A stretch of DNA of 64,000 bases from Pedobacter sp. PLR (GTDB taxonomy: Bacteria; Bacteroidota; Bacteroidia; Sphingobacteriales; Sphingobacteriaceae): the NCBI RefSeq assembly GCF_026239675.1, contig NZ_JAPIVQ010000007.1, positions 1 to 64,000 on the forward strand, in the 5' to 3' direction. The translations under genes were made by a program, and so were the position numbers. Below are positions 54,054 through 62,890 of this stretch, in pieces. Each line of letters begins with the position of its first letter. Positions within the stretch are counted from its first letter, which is position 1. The notes under the pieces were generated by a model. It saw nothing but the letters and a program-made list of their open reading frames with translations. It was not told the DNA's origin and made no database searches.

Positions 54054-55757
54054 ATGAGCAATTTAAATACGAAAGCAACTGCGCAAAACACTTATGATGC
54101 GATTGTTGTAGGATCAGGAATCAGTGGTGGCTGGGCTGCAAAAGAGTTAACAGAGAAAGGTTTAAAAGTTCTGATGCTGGAAAGAGGCAGGAACGTTGAA
54201 CACATCAAGGACTATACTACGGCTATGAAAAAGCCATGGGAATTTGAGCACCGTGGAAGATTAACGGAAGCACAAAAAGAGTCTCACCCTGTACAAAAAA
54301 GAGATTATCCTTATCAGGAATTTAATGAGAGCTTCTGGGTGAATGACCTGGAATGCCCATATACAGAAGTAAAACGTTTTGACTGGTACCGTGGTTTCCA
54401 CGTAGGTGGTAAATCATTAATGTGGGGCCGTCAGAGTTACCGCTTAAGTGACCTGAACTTTGAAGAAAATGCAAAAGATGGTCATGGTGTAGATTGGCCA
54501 ATCAGATATAAAGACATTTCGCCATGGTATGATTATGTAGAGAAATTTGCAGGAATCAGCGGCCAGGCAGAAAACTATCCTCACTTCCCTGACGGGCAGT
54601 TCCTTCCACCGATGGACATGAACGTTGTGGAGAAAGATGTAAAGAAAAGAATTGAAAGTAAATGGAATAAATCCAGAATCCTGACTATTGGTCGTACAGC
54701 TAACTTAACTGTGGAGCATGGTGGAAGGGGTAAATGTCAATACCGTAACCTTTGTAGCAGAGGATGTCCGTTTGGCGCTTATTTCAGTACACAATCTTCT
54801 ACCCTACCGGCGGCTGTGGCGACGGGTAACTTAACGCTTCGTCCTTACTCATTGGTGAATACCATCATCTATGATAAAGAAACACAGAAAGCGAAAGGTG
54901 TAGTTGTGATTGATTCAGAAACTAATGAGCACATCGAATACTTTGCAAAAATTGTATTCGTTAATGGTTCTACTTTAGGTTCTACGTTCTTATTGTTGAA
55001 CTCTACCTCACCAGAACATCCAAATGGATTAGGTAATGGTAGTGGTGAACTTGGACACAACCTGATGGATCACCATTTCCGTTGCGGTGCTTCGGGAAGA
55101 GCGGAAGGCTTTGATGACAAATACACTTTCGGCAGAAGAGCCAATGGTATTTACATTCCCCGATATAGAAATATTGGTAATGACAAACGCGATTACGTAA
55201 GGGGCTTCGGTTACCAGGGTGGCGCGAGTCGCGGAAACTGGCATGCTGATGTCGCTGAAATGGCATTTGGTGGTGATTTCAAAGACCAGATGACAGTACC
55301 AGGTGCATGGAATATGGGCTTAGGTGGTTTCGGAGAGTCTCTTCCTTACCATGAGAACCGTGTTTATATCGATCCTGGTAAAAAAGATAAATGGGGACAG
55401 TCTGTTTTGGCAATTGATTGTGAATTCAAGGAAAACGAGCAGAAAATGCGCGGAGATATGATGAACGATGCTGCTGAAATGCTGGAAGCCGCAGGTATGA
55501 AAGATGTGAAAACATACGACAATGGTTCTACTCCAGGTATGGCTATCCATGAAATGGGTACTGCGCGTATGGGTCTTGATCCTAAAACCTCTGTGTTAAA
55601 CAAATGGAACCAGATGCACGAAGTGAAAAACGTATTCGTAACTGATGGTTCTTGTATGCCTTCTGCTGCTTGTCAGAATCCTTCATTAACATATATGGCA
55701 TTGACCGCAAGAGCTTGTGATTTTGCAGTTAGTGAACTTAAAAAAGGTAACCTTTAA
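54054..55757 (+). CDS. GMC-family FAD sugar dehydrogenase with Fe-S motif
   Basis: A 567-residue GMC flavoprotein. FAD-binding GSGISGG lies at about residues 20-26. Cys228-x5-Cys234-x3-Cys238 (CQYRNLCSRGC) has the spacing of the 3Fe-4S site of FAD-dependent glucose dehydrogenases, and the C-terminal active-site region has HEMGTARMG and CQNPSLT. It likely oxidises the C3 hydroxyl of a glycoside or sugar and passes electrons through the cluster to the cytochrome c encoded downstream. It lacks a signal peptide and probably follows the Tat small subunit out. Confidence 0.9.
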   Translation: MSNLNTKATAQNTYDAIVVGSGISGGWAAKELTEKGLKVLMLERGRNVEHIKDYTTAMKKPWEFEHRGRLTEAQKESHPVQKRDYPYQEFNESFWVNDLECPYTEVKRFDWYRGFHVGGKSLMWGRQSYRLSDLNFEENAKDGHGVDWPIRYKDISPWYDYVEKFAGISGQAENYPHFPDGQFLPPMDMNVVEKDVKKRIESKWNKSRILTIGRTANLTVEHGGRGKCQYRNLCSRGCPFGAYFSTQSSTLPAAVATGNLTLRPYSLVNTIIYDKETQKAKGVVVIDSETNEHIEYFAKIVFVNGSTLGSTFLLLNSTSPEHPNGLGNGSGELGHNLMDHHFRCGASGRAEGFDDKYTFGRRANGIYIPRYRNIGNDKRDYVRGFGYQGGASRGNWHADVAEMAFGGDFKDQMTVPGAWNMGLGGFGESLPYHENRVYIDPGKKDKWGQSVLAIDCEFKENEQKMRGDMMNDAAEMLEAAGMKDVKTYDNGSTPGMAIHEMGTARMGLDPKTSVLNKWNQMHEVKNVFVTDGSCMPSAACQNPSLTYMALTARACDFAVSELKKGNL

Positions 55758-55760
55758 TAT

Positions 55761-55800
55761 AAACCTGCATATTGGTAAAATCCAGTATGCAGGTTTTATG
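55761..55800 (+). terminator. Terminator-like hairpin after the GMC gene
   Basis: Exact 11-base arms AAACCTGCATA (55761-55771) and TATGCAGGTTT (55786-55796), followed by TATGTTT. It splits the locus into a dehydrogenase pair and the following eight genes, or tunes read-through. Confidence 0.75.
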
Positions 55801-55859
55801 TTTAAACCCTGCTAAGTCGGTTTAGACACTTTAAAATCAACAAAAAACAAAATATTCTG

Positions 55860-57020
55860 ATGAACAACAGAAAGATGAGAATGGGGATGATCGGTGGTGG
55901 CAAAGATGCCTTCATCGGAGCCGTTCACCGTATTGCGGCAAACATGGATGGTCAGGTTGAATTTTGCTGTGGCGCGCTAAGCGTCAACCCTGAAGTTGGT
56001 AAACAATCCGGACAGGAACTTTTCCTGGATGATGACCGCATTTATGCGAATTATCAGGAAATGATTGAAAAAGAAAGTCAGCTACCAGCAGATAAACGCA
56101 TAGATTTCGTGACGATTGTTACGCCTAACTTTGCCCACTTTGCTCCGGCAATGATGGCATTGGATCATGGCTTTAATGTCGTGATTGAGAAACCAATTGC
56201 CTTATCTCTTGAGGAAGCCAGACAATTACAGGAAAAAGTAAAAGAAACAGGACTGGTATTGTGCCTGACTCATACTTATTCCGGTTACCCGATGGTGAAA
56301 CAAGCCAGAGCAATGGTAAAAGAAGGAAAACTGGGTGCCATTAGAAAAATAATGGTAGAATATCCTCAGGGATGGTTGAGTACTTTAACAGAACGCGAAG
56401 GCAATGCCGGCGCTGCATGGCGTACCGACCCTGCTAAAAGCGGTAAAAGCGGTTGCATGGGCGATATCGGAACTCATGCTGCTCAATTGGCAGAATATAT
56501 CTCTGGTTTAAAGATCAGCAAACTTTGTGCAGATTTAAATATTGTAGTACCAGGACGTGGATTAGACGATGACGGAAACGTTTTGTTAAAATTCGACAAT
56601 GGTGCTAATGGTGTTTTAATTGCTTCTCAAATTGCGGCAGGTGAAGAAAATGCTTTGAAAATTAAAATATATGGTGAAAAAGGAGGCTTAGAATGGCACC
56701 AGATGGAACCAAATACCCTGATCGTAAAATGGTTGAACGAACCGGCACAAATCTATCGCGCCGGACAAGCGTACCTTTCAGACAGCGCGAAACACAATAC
56801 ACGTGTTCCTGGTGGTCACCCGGAAGGATACCTGGAAGCTTTCGCTAATATTTACAGAAACTTCGCATTAACCATTGGCGCAATCAGTCAGGGACAAGAA
56901 CCTACAGAAGCAATGCTTGATTTCCCTAAAGTGGAAGATGGCGTAAGAGGCATGGCCTTTATTGAAAATGTAGTCGCTTCTTCTGCATCTGATCAAAAGT
57001 GGTTTGATTTTAAAATATAA
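55860..57020 (+). CDS. Gfo/Idh/MocA oxidoreductase, cytosolic
   Basis: A 386-residue NAD(P)-dependent oxidoreductase of the Gfo/Idh/MocA family. Rossmann motif GGGKDAFIG near residue 12 and the VIEKPIAL signature with catalytic-loop Lys (EKP). No leader, so it works in the cytosol. Relatives catalyse sugar oxidation/reduction at C3, e.g. in trehalose or glycoside 3-keto pathways. Five bases before the isomerase gene, clear operon. Substrate unproven. Confidence 0.9.
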   Translation: MNNRKMRMGMIGGGKDAFIGAVHRIAANMDGQVEFCCGALSVNPEVGKQSGQELFLDDDRIYANYQEMIEKESQLPADKRIDFVTIVTPNFAHFAPAMMALDHGFNVVIEKPIALSLEEARQLQEKVKETGLVLCLTHTYSGYPMVKQARAMVKEGKLGAIRKIMVEYPQGWLSTLTEREGNAGAAWRTDPAKSGKSGCMGDIGTHAAQLAEYISGLKISKLCADLNIVVPGRGLDDDGNVLLKFDNGANGVLIASQIAAGEENALKIKIYGEKGGLEWHQMEPNTLIVKWLNEPAQIYRAGQAYLSDSAKHNTRVPGGHPEGYLEAFANIYRNFALTIGAISQGQEPTEAMLDFPKVEDGVRGMAFIENVVASSASDQKWFDFKI

Positions 57021-57025
57021 ACATC

Positions 57026-58078
57026 ATGACAACAATTAAAGGCCCCGGAGTTTTTCTGGCTCAGTTTATCGGTGATGAAGCCCCATTCAATTCTTTGGAT
57101 GCCATTTGTGAATGGGCAGCAGGATTAGGATTTAAAGGTATTCAAATGCCAACGCTTGATTCCCGATTCATCGATTTGCAAAAAGCAGCAGAAAGCAAGA
57201 CTTATGCCGATGAATTAAAAGGAAAAGTAGCATCTTACGGATTGGAGATTACAGAACTATCTACACACCTGCAAGGGCAACTGGTAGCTGTAAACCCTGC
57301 TTACGACCTTGCTTTTGATGCATTTGCCCCGGATCAATATAAAAACAACCCTGCTGAAAGGACCAAATGGGCCGTTCAGCAATTGAAATATGCAGCGAAA
57401 GCTTCACAAAACCTGGGCTTAAATGCACATGCTACATTTAGCGGTTCCTTGTTATGGCATATGTTCCACCCCTGGCCACAACGTCCGGAAGGATTGGTAG
57501 ATGCCGCTTTTACCGAACTGGCTAAAAGATGGTTGCCAATTCTGAATGAGTTTGACAACTGTGGTGTAGATGTATGTTATGAGATTCACCCTGGTGAAGA
57601 TCTGTTTGACGGCATCACTTATGAGATGTTCCTTGAAAAAGTAAACAACCATCCCCGCGCCTGTCTGCTATACGACCCATCGCATTTTGTGTTACAACAA
57701 CTGGATTACATCCAATACATCGATTTCTATCACGAGCGCATCAAGGCTTTCCATGTAAAAGACTCTGAGTTTAATCCTACGGGAAAACAAGGAACTTTTG
57801 GTGGTTACCAAAGCTGGGCAAACCGTGCCGGACGATACCGTTCTCCAGGTGATGGACAGGTAGATTTCAAAACCATTTTCAGCAAGCTTGCGCAGTACGA
57901 TTACAGTGGCTGGGCAGTAATGGAATGGGAATGTGTCATTAAAGATGCACAGGTTGGTGCCAGAGAAGGTGCCGAGCTGATCAGCAAACTGATCATTCCG
58001 GTAACGGACAGGGCATTCGACGACTTCGCTGCTTCCGGTGGAAATGACGAATTCAACAATAAAATTTTAGGACTATAA
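57026..58078 (+). CDS. TIM-barrel sugar isomerase/epimerase, cytosolic
   Basis: A 350-residue protein of the AP endonuclease-2/xylose isomerase-like TIM-barrel superfamily. EIHPGE, DPSHF and HVKDSEF supply the Glu/Asp/His metal-site residues typical of the family. No leader. It pairs with the cytosolic Gfo/Idh/MocA enzyme upstream and likely acts on the keto-sugar product by isomerisation, or as a lyase/hydratase. Exact chemistry cannot be told. Confidence 0.88.
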   Translation: MTTIKGPGVFLAQFIGDEAPFNSLDAICEWAAGLGFKGIQMPTLDSRFIDLQKAAESKTYADELKGKVASYGLEITELSTHLQGQLVAVNPAYDLAFDAFAPDQYKNNPAERTKWAVQQLKYAAKASQNLGLNAHATFSGSLLWHMFHPWPQRPEGLVDAAFTELAKRWLPILNEFDNCGVDVCYEIHPGEDLFDGITYEMFLEKVNNHPRACLLYDPSHFVLQQLDYIQYIDFYHERIKAFHVKDSEFNPTGKQGTFGGYQSWANRAGRYRSPGDGQVDFKTIFSKLAQYDYSGWAVMEWECVIKDAQVGAREGAELISKLIIPVTDRAFDDFAASGGNDEFNNKILGL

Positions 58079-58097
58079 TAATTAATACACCAATAAG

Positions 58098-58484
58098 ATG
58101 AAAAACACACTATTTATCCTTGCCTGCTTTATTTTGGCTTTAGCTTCATGCTCAAGTCCGGAATCAAATTCTACCAGTACCACAGCAACCACTGAGAGTG
58201 CACCAGCAGCGAGTTCATCAACTGAAAAACACCCTGGAGAAACGTTAATTGCAAAATCTGACTGTATCGGTTGCCACAATAAAGTAACGAAAGTAATCGG
58301 CCCGACTTACGAAGAGATTGCTGCAAAATACACCCTTGATGATGCAACAGTTGAGCTACTGTCGAAAAAAATCATTGATGGTGGTAAAGGTGTTTGGGGT
58401 GAAATTCCAATGACTCCTCATGCCAACCTATCACAAGACGATGCCAAAGAAATGGTACGTTACATTCTATCCCTGAAAAAATAA
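58098..58484 (+). CDS. Monohaem cytochrome c lipoprotein
   Basis: A 128-residue c-type cytochrome. Lipobox LASC (Cys18) and a Ser/Thr-rich linker lead to the haem motif CIGCH near residues 54-58 and an axial Met in IPMTPH. Similar to cytochrome c551/c552. Placed in the operon it is the probable electron acceptor of the GMC dehydrogenase in the periplasm. Confidence 0.93.
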   Translation: MKNTLFILACFILALASCSSPESNSTSTTATTESAPAASSSTEKHPGETLIAKSDCIGCHNKVTKVIGPTYEEIAAKYTLDDATVELLSKKIIDGGKGVWGEIPMTPHANLSQDDAKEMVRYILSLKK

Positions 58485-58511
58485 CCTGAACCACAGAACC
58501 AAATATAAACC

Positions 58512-59957
58512 ATGGAAGAAACCAATAAAAACCAGGAAACTTCGTCAAGACGGAGTTTCCTTAAAACCACCGCAATTGCAGCTTCGGCATTTATGATTGT
58601 TCCCCGTCATGTTTTAGGCGGACCAGGATTTATAGCGCCTAGTGACCGCCTGATTATCGCCGGAATCGGTGCAGGAGGAAAAGGACAATCAGACATTGCG
58701 AATTTCTACAAAAGTGGGAAAGCTGACATCGGCTTTCTTTGTGATGTCCACGATTCAAGGGCTGCGGCCAGCGTCAAGGCATTCCCGAAAGCAAAATACT
58801 ACAGGGATTACCGTGAATTGTTCGACAAAGAGCACAAAAACTTCGATGCGGTGTCGGTTTCGACCCCCGATCATAGTCATGCGATTATTGCGTTAGGTGC
58901 GATGCAACTGGGTAAACACGTGTATGTTCAGAAACCTTTGGCACATGATATTCACGAAGCCCGTGCGTTAACCGCAGCAGCGCAAAAATACAAAGTGGTC
59001 ACCCAAATGGGAAACCAGGGCGCTTCAAATGATGGCCCGCGACAAATGAAAGAATGGTATGATGCTGGTTTAATCGGTGATGTGCATACGGTTTATGCCT
59101 GGACAGATCGTCCGGTATGGCCACAAGGTATTCCATGGTCTGCTAATAAAGCAGAAGTGCCTAAAGACCTGGATTGGGATTTATGGTTAGGTACTGCTCC
59201 TTACAAAGATTACGTTAACAAACTGGTTCCGTTTAACTGGAGAGGCTGGTGGGATTATGGAACAGGTGCATTGGGCGATATGGGTTGTCACCTGTTGGAA
59301 GCTCCATTTAGCATGCTAAACCTGAAATATGCTACAGAAGTTCAAGCTAGTGTAGGCTCTGTCTATGTGGATGAATTTAAACGTGGTTATTTCCCTGATA
59401 GTTGTCCTCCTTCCAGTCACGTGACTTTAAAATTCCCTAAAACCAATAAAACTAAAGGTGATGTAGTAGTTCACTGGATGGACGGCGGTATTCAGCCGGA
59501 AAGACCAGAAGAACTGGAAGCAAATGAAGTTTTCGGTGATGGTGGAAACGGTACTTTATTTATCGGTACCAAAGGAAAAATGATGGCCAGCACTTACAGT
59601 GCAGATCCACGTTTATTACCATTGAGTAAAAATAAAGACATTAAGGTTCCTGCAAAGTTTGCACGCGTTCCTGGTGGTGCAGAAGGCCATTATGCCCAGT
59701 GGGTAGAAGGTTGTATTGCCGGTTATGGCAAGAAAGAATTAAGTTCTCCTTTTGACATTGCAGGCCCGCTGACGGAAGCTTTACTTATGGCGAATTTAGC
59801 CATCAGAGGAACGGATGTTCAGGTGAAAAATGATAAAGGAAGAGCTACTTACCCTGGAAGAGACATCAAATTACTTTGGGACAACAACAATATGAAAGTC
59901 ACCAATTTTGATGCGGTAAACCAGTTCGTAAAACGCGACTACCGTAAAGGATGGTAA
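58512..59957 (+). CDS. Gfo/Idh/MocA oxidoreductase with Tat signal
   Basis: A 481-residue Gfo/Idh/MocA enzyme with a perfect Tat motif SRRSFLK at residues 12-18 and hydrophobic h-region, so exported folded with its cofactor. The Rossmann domain follows (GIGAGGKG) and the family Lys lies in VQKPLAHD, with QKP where EKP is usual. The longer C-terminal region is typical of the exported subgroup common in Bacteroidota and Planctomycetes. A bound NAD acting as a redox prosthetic group is known in glucose-fructose oxidoreductase, and the same could hold here. Confidence 0.92.
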   Translation: MEETNKNQETSSRRSFLKTTAIAASAFMIVPRHVLGGPGFIAPSDRLIIAGIGAGGKGQSDIANFYKSGKADIGFLCDVHDSRAAASVKAFPKAKYYRDYRELFDKEHKNFDAVSVSTPDHSHAIIALGAMQLGKHVYVQKPLAHDIHEARALTAAAQKYKVVTQMGNQGASNDGPRQMKEWYDAGLIGDVHTVYAWTDRPVWPQGIPWSANKAEVPKDLDWDLWLGTAPYKDYVNKLVPFNWRGWWDYGTGALGDMGCHLLEAPFSMLNLKYATEVQASVGSVYVDEFKRGYFPDSCPPSSHVTLKFPKTNKTKGDVVVHWMDGGIQPERPEELEANEVFGDGGNGTLFIGTKGKMMASTYSADPRLLPLSKNKDIKVPAKFARVPGGAEGHYAQWVEGCIAGYGKKELSSPFDIAGPLTEALLMANLAIRGTDVQVKNDKGRATYPGRDIKLLWDNNNMKVTNFDAVNQFVKRDYRKGW

Positions 59958-59991
59958 ACACCACCCTTTTTTTAACTTAAAAAGAAAAACT

Positions 59992-60687
59992 ATGAAACCA
60001 TATATTTTTTCAGCGATACTGCTTTCCGCAGTAATCGGTGCAGGCAATAGCAATGCGCAATCCGGCAGTAAAGGATTTACCAAACTGTTTGATGGCAAAA
60101 CGACTACCGGATGGCATACTTATGGTCAGGATACCGCTGGCGAGAAATGGAATGTCGTAGACGGTACCCTTCATTTTGACCCTAAGTCTGGCAGGACTGG
60201 TGGCGGCGATTTAGTCACCGATAAGGAATATGGTAATTTTCACCTGAAGATCGACTGGAAAGTAGCGCCTAAAGCAAATAGCGGCGTGATCTTTTATGTT
60301 CATGAAGACAAGGCAAAATACGGTGCTACCTATAGTACTGGTCTCGAAATGCAGGTATTGGACAATGATGGTCATCCAGATGGAAAAATCACCAAACACC
60401 GTTCAGGAGACCTTTATGACCTGGTTAAAAGCAGTTCAGAGCCGGTTAAACCTGTTGGAGAATGGAATACTTCTGAGATTATCAGCAAAAACGGTAAACT
60501 GGAGCTTAAATTAAATGGCGTAACAGTAGTGAAAACTACCCTTTGGGACGACCAGTTTAAAGCATTGGTTGCCGGTAGTAAATTTGCAAACTGGAAAGGT
60601 TTTGCTACATTCAAGACCGGAAAAATCGCTTTACAAGATCATGGTAATGAGGTTTGGTACCGTAACATCCTGATTAAAGAACTGTAA
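59992..60687 (+). CDS. DUF1080 protein (3-keto-disaccharide hydrolase family), secreted
   Basis: A 231-residue single-domain PF06439 protein: signal peptide (1-23, ending NAQ), then a concanavalin-like jelly roll opening with FTKLFDGKTTTGWH and showing the LKIDWKVAPKANSGVIF and EMQVLDNDGHPDG segments. Family members cleave or rearrange 3-keto-glycosides. With exported Gfo/Idh/MocA and GMC enzymes beside it, it is the central piece of evidence for a 3-keto route. Catalytic residues not assignable by eye. Confidence 0.92.
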   Translation: MKPYIFSAILLSAVIGAGNSNAQSGSKGFTKLFDGKTTTGWHTYGQDTAGEKWNVVDGTLHFDPKSGRTGGGDLVTDKEYGNFHLKIDWKVAPKANSGVIFYVHEDKAKYGATYSTGLEMQVLDNDGHPDGKITKHRSGDLYDLVKSSSEPVKPVGEWNTSEIISKNGKLELKLNGVTVVKTTLWDDQFKALVAGSKFANWKGFATFKTGKIALQDHGNEVWYRNILIKEL

Positions 60688-60696
60688 CCGGATTGT

Positions 60697-60716
60697 CGCG
60701 GCCCGGCGCGGCGCGG
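60697..60716 (+). other. Twenty-base pure G/C tract in an AT-rich gap
   Basis: From 60697 to 60716 every base is G or C, built from CGCGG/CGGCGCGG words, between the DUF1080 stop and an A-rich leader of the MFS gene. It can fold on itself and may terminate or slow transcription within the operon. No T-run follows, so a classical terminator is not supported. Confidence 0.5.
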
Positions 60717-60760
60717 TTAACATTAAAAAATAAACCAAAATATAAAACAAGAAATAAACA

Positions 60761-61999
60761 ATGAACCTTAACAACCGCATCAAATTGTCATTCATGATGT
60801 TCCTGGAGTTTTTCATCTGGGGCGCATGGTTTGTGACACTGGGTACCTTCCTGGGGTATAACCTCAGCGCAACAGGCAGCCAGTCGGGATCCGTATTTTC
60901 TACCCAATCCTGGGGAGCCATCATTGCTCCTTTCATCATTGGCTTGATTGCTGACCGCTATTTTAACGCAGAAAAGATCCTTGGTGTGCTGCACCTGATT
61001 GGCGCTGTACTCATGTATCAAATGTATAATGCCACAGACATCAATGTATTCTACCCGTATGTCCTGGCTTACATGATTCTGTTCATGCCTACCCTGGCCT
61101 TAGTTAACTCAGTTTCCTTCAATCAAATGAAAGATCCGGAAAAAGAATTCTCTACCATCAGGGTATTTGGAACGATCGGATGGATTGTTGCTGGTTTATT
61201 AATCAGTTTCTATTTCCACTGGGATTCGGCCGAAGGCGCTAAAGAAGGATTGCTTAAAAACACCTTCCTAATGGCAGGTATCGCCTCAGTAATCTTAGGA
61301 TTATTTAGTTTCGCTTTACCAAAAACACCTCCTAAAGCGGTTGCCGGCGATAAAGTTAAGGTATCAGAAATCTTAGGATTAGATGCTTTAAAACTATTAA
61401 AGGATAAAAACTTCGCGATTTTCTTTGTCTCTTCTATCCTGATCTGTATCCCTCTGGCCTTCTATTACCAGAATGCGCACCCTTTCCTATCTCATGTAGG
61501 TATGGATGATCCTACAGGAAAGATGACGATTGGACAGATTTCTGAGGTATTGTTCCTGTTGTTACTTCCTGTATTCTTTACCAAATTTGGCTTTAAGAAA
61601 ACGATCCTTGTGGGTATGTTGGCATGGGGTGTCCGTTATGCGCTGTTCGCTTATGGAAACGCTGGTGATTTAGGTTTTATGCTGATCATTGGTATCGCCC
61701 TTCATGGTATTTGCTATGACTTCTTCTTTGTATCCGGTCAAATTTACACCAACTCTATTGCTGGTGATAAATACAAAAGTTCTGCTCAGGGACTGATCAC
61801 GTTAGCAACTTACGGTGTAGGTATGTTAATTGGATTCGCTGTTGCAGGATACATCACCGATACTTATAAACTTGCGGATGGTACAGTTAACTGGAAAATG
61901 GTCTGGATCATTCCTTCCGTAATTTCATTCGTAGTCTTCTTACTCTTCGCTGTTTTCTTTACGGACAAGAAAAAAGAGGAAGCTCAATTGAATGCCTAA
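60761..61999 (+). CDS. MFS transporter of the nucleoside:H+ symporter type
   Basis: A 412-residue permease with about twelve transmembrane helices of the NupG/Nuc_H_symport family (opens MNLNNRIKLSFMMFLEFFIWGAW-like with FEFFIWG signature and DRYFNAEK after helix 2). In Bacteroidota these transporters are frequent in sugar loci, so here it probably carries the keto-sugar or released monosaccharide inward, not nucleosides. It overlaps the next start by one base (TAATG). Confidence 0.9.
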   Translation: MNLNNRIKLSFMMFLEFFIWGAWFVTLGTFLGYNLSATGSQSGSVFSTQSWGAIIAPFIIGLIADRYFNAEKILGVLHLIGAVLMYQMYNATDINVFYPYVLAYMILFMPTLALVNSVSFNQMKDPEKEFSTIRVFGTIGWIVAGLLISFYFHWDSAEGAKEGLLKNTFLMAGIASVILGLFSFALPKTPPKAVAGDKVKVSEILGLDALKLLKDKNFAIFFVSSILICIPLAFYYQNAHPFLSHVGMDDPTGKMTIGQISEVLFLLLLPVFFTKFGFKKTILVGMLAWGVRYALFAYGNAGDLGFMLIIGIALHGICYDFFFVSGQIYTNSIAGDKYKSSAQGLITLATYGVGMLIGFAVAGYITDTYKLADGTVNWKMVWIIPSVISFVVFLLFAVFFTDKKKEEAQLNA

Positions 62000-62880
62000 T
62001 GGCTGAGGAATTAAGCAGGAGAACTGCATTAAAAAACATCGTTGCCGGAACCGCCGCTTTAGGCGTTTCGGCAACATTGCCAACCTTTGCTATGGAGCCT
62101 TATAAATCTACGGCACTGAAAGGAAATGTAAACCATTCGGTGTGTGCCTGGTGTTTCGGCGATATGGAATTAGATGCACTTTGTGTTGAAGCCAAAAAGA
62201 TCGGAATTAAAGCAATAGACCTTGTGGGTCCGGCAGGATGGCCTACCTTAAAGAAGCACGGTTTAGACTCTTCCATGTGTAATGGTGCAGAAATCAACCT
62301 TGTGGACGGATGGAATGACCCTAAATTTCATGCTACGCTGATCAAAAACTATACGGAAATGATTCCTAAAGTTGCCGCAGCGGGTTATAAACAATTGATT
62401 TGTTTTAGCGGAAACCGCCGTGGAAAAGACGACGAAACCGGGATCAACAATTGTGTGGAAGGCTTGAAACAAGTGATCGGCCTTGCCGAAAAACACAATG
62501 TTGTATTGGTGATGGAATTGTTAAACAGCAAAGTTGACCATACTGATTATCAGTGCGACACCACCAAATGGGGTGCGGAACTGGCCAGAAGACTAGGCTC
62601 AGAAAACTTCAAATTGCTGTATGATATCTATCATATGCAGATCGATGAAGGCAATGTGATCAGCAACATTAAAAAGTACCATCAGTACATCTCACACTAC
62701 CATACTGCCGGCGTTCCCGGTAGAAATGAAATAGACGATACTCAGGAACTATTTTATCCCGCGATTATAAAAGCTATATTAGCAACGGGATTTAAAGGTT
62801 ATCTGGCTCAGGAATTCATTCCTAAGTATAAAGATAAAATCAAATCCCTGAGAGACGCCGTAAATATTTGTGACGTATAA
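61999..62880 (+). CDS. Hydroxypyruvate isomerase-like TIM-barrel protein with Tat signal
   Basis: A 293-residue xylose isomerase-like TIM barrel. The first 31 residues carry a Tat motif SRRTALKN followed by a hydrophobic stretch, so it is exported. The remainder resembles Hyi (CAWCFGDMELD, VVLVMELLN, LLYDIYHMQ, QEFIPK). In the periplasm a glycolytic hydroxypyruvate role is unlikely; action on a keto-sugar is more plausible. Translation is coupled to the transporter (TAATG). Confidence 0.88.
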   Translation: MAEELSRRTALKNIVAGTAALGVSATLPTFAMEPYKSTALKGNVNHSVCAWCFGDMELDALCVEAKKIGIKAIDLVGPAGWPTLKKHGLDSSMCNGAEINLVDGWNDPKFHATLIKNYTEMIPKVAAAGYKQLICFSGNRRGKDDETGINNCVEGLKQVIGLAEKHNVVLVMELLNSKVDHTDYQCDTTKWGAELARRLGSENFKLLYDIYHMQIDEGNVISNIKKYHQYISHYHTAGVPGRNEIDDTQELFYPAIIKAILATGFKGYLAQEFIPKYKDKIKSLRDAVNICDV

Positions 62881-62890
62881 ATCAAAAGTT

